This document shows, piece by piece, positions 1-4,556 of a stretch of 7,268 nt of DNA. How positions within the stretch are numbered: the stretch's first letter is position 1; every line of letters begins with the position of its first letter. Origin of the DNA: CAZLLV01 sp964560325 (lineage in GTDB: Bacteria; Acidobacteriota; Thermoanaerobaculia; Multivoradales; DATKCC01); NCBI GenBank assembly GCA_964560325.1, contig CAZLLV010000158.1, positions 1-7,268 of the forward strand. Reading direction: 5' to 3'. The notes beneath the pieces were generated by a model. The model was not told the DNA's origin. It saw only the letters and a list, made by a program, of their open reading frames with translations, and did no database searches. Made by a program: the position numbers and the translations under genes.

Positions 1-45
1 CACGACAACGTGACGGTCGTGCTGCTTCGCGCGGACGAGCTCTGA
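1..45 (+). CDS. C-terminal tail of a PP2C-type protein phosphatase (fragment)
   Basis: The + strand is open from the window edge to a TGA at 43-45 and reads HDNVTVVLLRADEL. This matches the last conserved strand of bacterial PP2C phosphatases (B. subtilis PrpC-type proteins have a D-N-I-T-x-V-L-L motif here). The Asp of the D-N pair is the final metal-binding residue of the family. The rest of this gene is outside the window. The adjacent phosphatase gene on the opposite strand lacks precisely this motif. The fragment is therefore either the end of a second, convergent PP2C gene or the displaced tail of the neighbouring one, joined here by inversion or assembly fold-back. The identification rests on only 14 residues, but they are highly characteristic. 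Confidence 0.6.
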   Translation, partial: HDNVTVVLLRADEL

Positions 46-837
46 GCGCGTTCTACGGCGGCCACCCTGGCTGCGCAGGGCCTGCAGGCTTCCTGAGGGA
101 TGAGCCCAAGTAGCGGCCGGAGTGGTGGCTTCGCAGGCGGCGTCGAGGTCGCCGTTGTCGGCCGCGGCGAGCTGCTCTTCGATCTCGACGTCGTCGAGCA
201 TCGTGGTCAGGCCGTCGGAGCAGAGCAGCAGCGTGTCGCCCGGCTCGAGCTCGATCTCTCGGACGTCGACCCGCACCTCGCTGTCGCCGCCCAGGGCACG
301 GGTGACGACGTTCTTGAGCGGGTGGTCGCGCGCCTCCTCTTCCGAGAGGAAGCCGGCGACCACCTGCTCGTTGACCCAGGTGTGATCCTGGGTCAGCCGG
401 TCGAGCTTGCCGCCGTGCAGGCGGTAGGCGCGGCTGTCGCCGACGTGGGCGACGGTGGCGGTACGGTCGCGCACCAGGCAGCCGACGACCGTGGTGCCCA
501 TGCCGTGCAGGTTGCCGTCGCGGCGAATGGCGGAGAGCACCTGGTCGTGGGCCAGGCGCACCGCCGCCTCGAGCACGTTCGAGTGACGCTTCAGGCGGGG
601 GTCGTAGGGGAAGGGCCAGGTCGCGTCCTGCGCCTTCTCCGCCTCGGAGACGAAGCGGCGGATCGCTTCGACCGCCATGCGGGAGGCGACCTCGCCGTGG
701 CTGTGGCCGCCCATGCCGTCGGCGACCACGAACAGCTCGTGCTCCCGATCGATCTCGAAAGAGTCCTCGTTGTGGCTACGCACCCGTCCCGCGTCGGTCC
801 GGCCGGAGGCGAAGACGCTCAGGCTCGTCGCGCTCAT
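1..837 (-). CDS. PP2C-family Ser/Thr protein phosphatase, C-terminus missing or rearranged
   Basis: The protein is a metal-dependent cytoplasmic phosphatase that removes phosphate from Ser/Thr residues and so opposes Hanks-type kinases; no kinase lies in the window. Family motifs appear in order from the ATG at 837: R-x-x-N-E-D (residues 20-25), A-D-G-M-G-G-H (39-45), G-M-G-T-T (112-116), H-V-G-D-S-R (131-136), D-H-T-W-V (151-155), N-V-V-T-R-A-L-G (176-183) and C-S-D-G-L (206-210). Metal-binding D25, D40 and D208 are present. Homology stops near residue 236 (about base 130). The expected last strand with D-N-V-T-V-V is absent, and the frame runs on without a stop to base 1 through an unlike Arg/Ser-rich sequence. 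The same motif is on the + strand at 1-45. The start overlaps the J-domain gene's stop (ATGA), with GGGAAGG at 848-842 as ribosome binding site. As drawn, the product would lack a metal ligand and its closing beta strand. Confidence 0.85.
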   Translation of the reverse strand, partial: MSATSLSVFASGRTDAGRVRSHNEDSFEIDREHELFVVADGMGGHSHGEVASRMAVEAIRRFVSEAEKAQDATWPFPYDPRLKRHSNVLEAAVRLAHDQVLSAIRRDGNLHGMGTTVVGCLVRDRTATVAHVGDSRAYRLHGGKLDRLTQDHTWVNEQVVAGFLSEEEARDHPLKNVVTRALGGDSEVRVDVREIELEPGDTLLLCSDGLTTMLDDVEIEEQLAAADNGDLDAACEATTPAATWAHPSGSLQALRSQGGRRRTRSELVRAKQHDRHVVV

Positions 838-1511
838 CGCGCCTTCCCGAAGAGCCCGCGCCGGCCGCCGCCGCGAAGCTCCTCCAGCTTCTTCTCGACC
901 TCCGGGTCCGGGCCACCCCAGGTGAGCGCCTTTTGCAGGTAGCCCTCGGCGCGGCTCGTCAGCCCGGCTTCCGCGAACAGGCGGCCGGCGAGCTTCAGGT
1001 AGGCCGGCTTCATCGGATCGAGCCGGCAGGCCGTCTCGACCGCCGCACGGGCGCGGGCGCCGCGGCCCGCCTGACGGCTCTGGGTGAGCGCGAGGTTGTA
1101 CCAGGCCTGCGGGCTCTCGGGATCGATCTTGGTGGCGCGGCCGAAGCTGTCGGCCGCGGCGGAGTAGTCGCCCATCTTGTAGCACTGGACGCCCTGGGCG
1201 AGCACCGCCCGCAGGAGCTGCGCCTGGTCCTCGGCGCCGCCGGACGGCGCCGTGCCGCGCGCGCTCTTGCCGCTCCCGGAGCCGCCCGAGCCGCTCGCGA
1301 GGTCGCCGTCGTGGACCCGGCGCCGCTCGGGGTCGACCAGCGCGTTGAACGCCTGGGTCACCTCCTGGAACTCCCGCTCGGCCCGCGCTTTGTCCGCGCC
1401 CTGGAACCGGTCGGGGTGGCGCTCGCGCGCGAGCTTGCGGAAGCGGCGACGGATCTCCTCCTCCGTCGCGGTCTGGGGGACACCCAGGACGGCGTAGAAA
1501 TTCTTGGCCAT
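834..1511 (-). CDS. J-domain (DnaJ-like) protein with C-terminal TPR repeats
   Basis: The protein has 225 residues. An N-terminal J-domain (about 4-67) carries the diagnostic H-P-D tripeptide at 32-34, needed to stimulate DnaK ATPase. A Gly/Ser-rich linker follows (70-93), then about three tetratricopeptide-like helix pairs (97-132, 135-166, 168-200), with the typical spacing of W/Y-x-x-L-A and A-x-x-x-x-x-A-x-x-L-D-P. It has none of the zinc-finger or C-terminal substrate-binding domains of true DnaJ, so it is a specialised co-chaperone: the J-domain recruits DnaK and the TPR region probably chooses the partner. There is no signal peptide or membrane segment, so it should be cytosolic. It starts 6 bases after the upstream repeat-protein stop and its TGA overlaps the PP2C ATG, which implies translational coupling. 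The ribosome binding site is weak. Confidence 0.9.
   Translation of the reverse strand: MAKNFYAVLGVPQTATEEEIRRRFRKLARERHPDRFQGADKARAEREFQEVTQAFNALVDPERRRVHDGDLASGSGGSGSGKSARGTAPSGGAEDQAQLLRAVLAQGVQCYKMGDYSAAADSFGRATKIDPESPQAWYNLALTQSRQAGRGARARAAVETACRLDPMKPAYLKLAGRLFAEAGLTSRAEGYLQKALTWGGPDPEVEKKLEELRGGGRRGLFGKAR
842..848 (-). promoter_or_regulatory. Ribosome binding site for the PP2C gene
   Basis: The mRNA reads GGGAAGG four bases before the ATG at 837, inside the last codons of the J-domain gene. It supports this start and, together with the ATGA overlap, translational coupling. Confidence 0.5.
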
Positions 1512-1517
1512 GCGTTC

Positions 1518-2603
1518 TTACCGACGCCGCATTCTATACAAGCGGCCGGCCTGCGTCCGCACCGCGCTCGACACGTTGTGGTTGCGTGCGAGCGCGCCGA
1601 GCTCGCGCGGGCTGAGCCGCGACAGCAGGCGGATGGCGACGCCGGCCGGGGTTCGCGGGTTGTGGACGAGGGCGCTCGCCACCTTCGACTTGGTCACCCA
1701 GTCGCGCCGGCGCGCGATCTCCTCCAGCACTTCGCCGACCACCGAGCGGTGGGCCGCGATCTGCTCCACCTCGCCGTCGGACAGCCCGCCTTCGGTGAGA
1801 GCCGCCACGGCGACCTGGGGGTTCGGGTCGCGGATCAGGATCCCGCGCAAGGTCTTCGAGGCGCCGCGCGCGAGCTTGCGCCGGATCGGGACCGGCAGCA
1901 TCCGGATCTGCATGTCGGTGAGCCCGGTCTGCTGGTCGCGCTCGGTCGTCGCCCGCTCGGGATCGGCATCCGCCGTCGCCGTCCGCACCTCCTCGAGCGC
2001 GTCCAGAACCTCCTCGTCGCTCGGCTCGTCCCGCTCCCGCTCCGGCGCCTCCGCTCCGGTTTCGCGCCGCAGCAGGTGCGCCCGCAGCTCGCCGATCCGC
2101 CGCCGGGAGTAGGGTGAGATCTGCGGATTGCGCTCCAGCGCCTCCAGGATCTCCGGGCGCTCCAGGATGGCGTCCTGGCGTAGCAGCAGGACTTCCTGGA
2201 GGCTCGGCGAGACGCGGGCCGCCAGGTCGGGCAGGAGCTCGCGGGGGACGTCGCGGCGACGCAGGACCGCCTCGAGCACCTGCGGGTCGGAGCTCTCCCG
2301 GCCGAACCAGGTGACGACGTCGGCCGGGGCGCCGTGGCGGACCAGACCCGCCACTTGCGCCGGCGGCATCGCCGCGAGGGAGGCGGCGGCGAGCTGCGCC
2401 ACGTCTGGATCGTCCAGCCCGGCGAGGGCGACCTGCACCGGGACGAGATCCTCGGGCGCGATCGGCAGCACCCCCTGCGCCGCGAGGAGCGTGAGCCGCG
2501 GGTCGTCGCCGGAGAAGACCCGGTCGACCAGATCCTGGGCGCTGACGGGCTGGGAAGTGGCGGACGGCGGGCGGTCGGGCGGCGGGCTCGGGCCTTCGGT
2601 CAT
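1518..2603 (-). CDS. Alpha-helical (HEAT/LRV-like) repeat protein, function unknown
   Basis: I do not recognise a named family for this 361-residue protein. Residues 21-178 are Ala/Leu-rich amphipathic helices with recurring L-x-x-x-D-P and A-L-x-x-N-P turns, as in HEAT or leucine-rich-variant solenoids. An acidic, probably disordered linker follows (180-228), then a compact basic domain (234-361). Residues 259-356 align without gaps to residues 154-251 of the repeat protein at 3752-4519, with about 30 identities in 98 positions by hand, so the two are paralogues. It has no signal peptide, membrane segment or catalytic motif; a cytosolic scaffold role is inferred. I chose the ATG at 2603, 10 bases after the rodZ-like stop. 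The frame stays open to 2855, but that extension overlaps the well-supported rodZ-like gene and is low-complexity Arg/Pro/Ser. The Shine-Dalgarno is poor, suggesting coupling to rodZ translation. Confidence 0.8.
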   Translation of the reverse strand: MTEGPSPPPDRPPSATSQPVSAQDLVDRVFSGDDPRLTLLAAQGVLPIAPEDLVPVQVALAGLDDPDVAQLAAASLAAMPPAQVAGLVRHGAPADVVTWFGRESSDPQVLEAVLRRRDVPRELLPDLAARVSPSLQEVLLLRQDAILERPEILEALERNPQISPYSRRRIGELRAHLLRRETGAEAPERERDEPSDEEVLDALEEVRTATADADPERATTERDQQTGLTDMQIRMLPVPIRRKLARGASKTLRGILIRDPNPQVAVAALTEGGLSDGEVEQIAAHRSVVGEVLEEIARRRDWVTKSKVASALVHNPRTPAGVAIRLLSRLSPRELGALARNHNVSSAVRTQAGRLYRMRRR

Positions 2604-2613
2604 GGGGTGCCGG

Positions 2614-3615
2614 TCAGGCCCCGACTGGCGGCCCGTCCGGTTCCGGCCCCGCGGGAGGGGGCTCGGGCTGGACGGCGGGTGGGATCTCCGGGTCCGGACC
2701 GTCGTCGGCTTCCGGAGCCGGCTGGGGAGCGGGCGGCGGCGGTTGCGGCGCCGGCTGGGGCCGCGGGCGCTCGGTGCGCGACTCGCTCTCCGGCGCGTCG
2801 ATCCGGAAGGTGCGCACCTCGCCCGGCGTGGCGCCGAGGTCGTACTCCCGCCCATTGACCTCCACGTCGACCACGCCGGCGTTGCCCAGACGCAGCTCCA
2901 CGTACTCCTCCGCCTCGAGCTGGAGCGACTCCCCCTGCACCCGCACCTCGCCCACCCGCGGCTCGCCGTCGACGGTCGCCTCGACCCAGCAGTCCTCGCG
3001 GAAGTCGAGGGTCACGACGAGCGGCGCGCCGCTCGTCTCCGGCTCCGGCTCGGGCGGCGGCTGCACGCGGTCCCCCGGACTGTCGGACGGCACCACGCCC
3101 GGCGGCGCCCCGTTCGTCCCGTCGGACGACGACTGGCGGTCGAGCAGCCACGGGATGAGGAAGATCAGCCCCAGGAGGAGGGCGGCGACACCGACGATCA
3201 GCACGACGTTCTTCCAGTTGCCGCCCGACCGGGAAGAGAAGGCACGGGCGGGCGCCCACGGCTCGCTGCCCCGCTCGTCCTCCGGCTCGTCCGGCTCGTC
3301 GCCGCGCTGGGCGATCAGCAGGCGGTTGACCGCCTCGTCCGGGTCGAGGCCGACGTAGCGCGCGTACTGGCGCAGGAAGCCGCGAGCGAAGAGGGTGGCG
3401 GGCAGCAGGTCGAAGCGCTCCTCTTCGAGCGCCTCGAGGTAGCGCATGCTGATCTTGGTCGCGTCGGAGATCTCGCGCAGGGTGATCTCGCGCAGCTCGC
3501 GCTGCTGACGGAGCCACGAGCCGAACGGTACCGACTCGGTGTCCGCCTCGCGCTCCCAGGGCGGGGTTTGGCGCGATCCCGGGCGCGATCCTGGACGCTG
3601 CTTCTGTTCGGTCAT
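2614..3615 (-). CDS. rodZ: RodZ-like cell-shape protein (HTH, one membrane helix, DUF4115-type domain)
   Basis: RodZ links the MreB cytoskeleton to the elongation machinery at the inner membrane. The 333-residue protein shows the family order. There is a cytoplasmic Cro-like helix-turn-helix domain (about 30-95; F-G-x-W-L-R-x-x-R-E, then the E-I-S-D-A-T-K-I-S turn and F-A-R-G-F-L-R-x-Y-A). A charged linker precedes a single hydrophobic helix (about 136-158). A Pro-rich spacer leads to a periplasmic beta-rich domain (197-272) with D-C-W-V-E-A-T-V-D-G, typical of the DUF4115 domain. Unusually, a further 60-residue Pro/Glu-rich tail follows (275-333). It is the first gene of a tight - strand cluster, with a candidate promoter at 3663-3692. 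No good Shine-Dalgarno precedes the ATG at 3615. The family call is strong; some relatives are annotated only as HTH-domain proteins, so the gene symbol is less certain. Confidence 0.88.
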   Translation of the reverse strand: MTEQKQRPGSRPGSRQTPPWEREADTESVPFGSWLRQQRELREITLREISDATKISMRYLEALEEERFDLLPATLFARGFLRQYARYVGLDPDEAVNRLLIAQRGDEPDEPEDERGSEPWAPARAFSSRSGGNWKNVVLIVGVAALLLGLIFLIPWLLDRQSSSDGTNGAPPGVVPSDSPGDRVQPPPEPEPETSGAPLVVTLDFREDCWVEATVDGEPRVGEVRVQGESLQLEAEEYVELRLGNAGVVDVEVNGREYDLGATPGEVRTFRIDAPESESRTERPRPQPAPQPPPPAPQPAPEADDGPDPEIPPAVQPEPPPAGPEPDGPPVGA

Positions 3616-3662
3616 CGGAGGAGGGTTCGCCGCCGGTCACGGTGCCTCGGCGTCGGAGCCCA

Positions 3663-3692
3663 ACTGTACGTCCGCCGTGCCACTACGGTCAA
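3663..3692 (-). promoter_or_regulatory. Candidate sigma70-type promoter of the rodZ-like operon
   Basis: The - strand has TTGACC (3692-3687) and TACAGT (3668-3663) separated by 18 bases. This is a 5/6 match to the -35 box and 4/6 to the -10 box, in the most A+T-rich part of the 136-bp gap between the second repeat gene and rodZ. Transcription would start near 3656, leaving a leader of about 40 bases. It is called by eye only. Confidence 0.45.
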
Positions 3693-3751
3693 ATGCCTGG
3701 GATCAATCCGTTTCCGGCGATGTTCGCGGGTGCTGCAACGGTTCGGGTCGT

Positions 3752-4519
3752 TCATGTCGCCACTCCCAGCAAGACTTCTGCCCGCCGGCGGACCGCGGCC
3801 GGCACGCGGGCCCCGGACGCGAGCCTGCGGAGGTCCCCTTTGCGCAGGTACGGAAGCTGGGCGAGCGCGGTGGCGAGCGGCGCGCGCGGGTGCCGGGCGA
3901 TCGCCAGCCGGACCTCGTAGCGCGACCCCCAGCGGCGGCTCCGCGACACCGCCTGGAGCACGTCCGGGCGGCAGTCGTCGTGGGCGAGCATGGGGAGGAT
4001 CATCCCTTCGGTGGCGCGCGGGTTCTCCATCAGCGCGCGGATCACCCGCGGGCTCGGGTCGTGGCGCAGGCGCTCGAGCATCCGGGGCGAGGCGCGCCGC
4101 GCGATCGCCTGCTTCTCGCCGGCGCCGAGGCCCGGCAGGCGGGCTGCGAGGGTCCGGTCGGCGGCGCGCCGCACGGTCGGGCGGACCCGGGTCTCGATCC
4201 CCAGCTCGACCAGGTCTCGCCAGAAGAGCCCGGGCACGAAGCGCAGCGCCAGCACCTCCGGCGTCTTCGGGTGCGTGGCGATCGCGCGCTTGACCTCGTA
4301 GGCGCCGAGCAGGCGCTTCTGCTCCGCGACCAGCTCGACCCCCTCGCGCCCGAGAAACGGGTTGCGCAGCGCCTGGCGGGCGGCGGCCACGTCGATCTCG
4401 GCGGCGTGGCGGCGCAGGAGGTCGAGCAGCTCGTCGGCGCCCGCCTCGCGCATCCGGACGCCGAGGACGCCGAGGTCGAGCGCGAGGTCCGGACTCCCCG
4501 GCTGGGCCGTCTCCGCCAT
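3752..4519 (-). CDS. Alpha-helical repeat protein with internal duplication, function unknown
   Basis: This 255-residue protein has no recognised catalytic motif, signal peptide or membrane segment. It contains an internal duplication: residues 74-124 and 201-251 align gap-free with about 23 of 51 identities by hand. Both copies follow the pattern Y-E-V-(K/R)-x-A-I-A-x-H-P-x-x-P, then D-L, then R-V-x-x-x-V-R-R-x-A. The second copy plus the preceding helices (154-251) matches the C-terminal domain of the repeat protein at 1518-2603. The H-P-x-x-P turns recall leucine-rich-variant or HEAT solenoids, so a binding role is likely. I prefer the ATG at 4519 over in-frame starts at 4558 and 4588, because those fall in or across the divergent greA-like start and an ideal -10 box lies 7 bases upstream of 4519. 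The gene may be transcribed separately from the rodZ group, or read through into it. Confidence 0.8.
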   Translation of the reverse strand: MAETAQPGSPDLALDLGVLGVRMREAGADELLDLLRRHAAEIDVAAARQALRNPFLGREGVELVAEQKRLLGAYEVKRAIATHPKTPEVLALRFVPGLFWRDLVELGIETRVRPTVRRAADRTLAARLPGLGAGEKQAIARRASPRMLERLRHDPSPRVIRALMENPRATEGMILPMLAHDDCRPDVLQAVSRSRRWGSRYEVRLAIARHPRAPLATALAQLPYLRKGDLRRLASGARVPAAVRRRAEVLLGVAT

Positions 4520-4526
4520 GCGCGCG

Positions 4527-4532
4527 ATTATC
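4527..4532 (-). promoter_or_regulatory. Candidate -10 box of the repeat-protein gene
   Basis: The - strand reads GATAAT (5/6 match to TATAAT), ending 7 bases before the ATG at 4519. Transcription would begin at or within a few bases of the start codon, so the mRNA would be leaderless or nearly so. I see no -35 consensus at the usual distance, and the AGAGGGG at 4539-4533 is too far from the ATG to be an ordinary Shine-Dalgarno. Confidence 0.4.
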
Positions 4533-4537
4533 CCCTC

Positions 4538-4546
4538 TGTTACTCT
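4538..4546 (+). promoter_or_regulatory. Candidate extended -10 box of the greA-like gene
   Basis: The + strand reads TGTTACTCT, a TGn extension followed by a TAnnnT hexamer, 10 bases before the ATG at 4557. Transcription would start about 4 bases upstream of the gene. No Shine-Dalgarno precedes this ATG, which fits near-leaderless expression. The box lies back to back with the divergent -10 box at 4527-4532. Confidence 0.35.
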
Positions 4547-4556
4547 TCGCGGTCCC

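Noticed and set aside
100..942. A 280-codon open frame on the + strand
   Set aside because: Antisense of the PP2C phosphatase, whose family motifs on the - strand are unmistakable.
2604..2855. Upstream extension of the repeat-protein frame by 84 codons
   Set aside because: It overlaps the C-terminal part of the rodZ-like gene and is Arg/Pro/Ser-rich shadow sequence; the ATG at 2603 fits the usual 10-base operon spacing.
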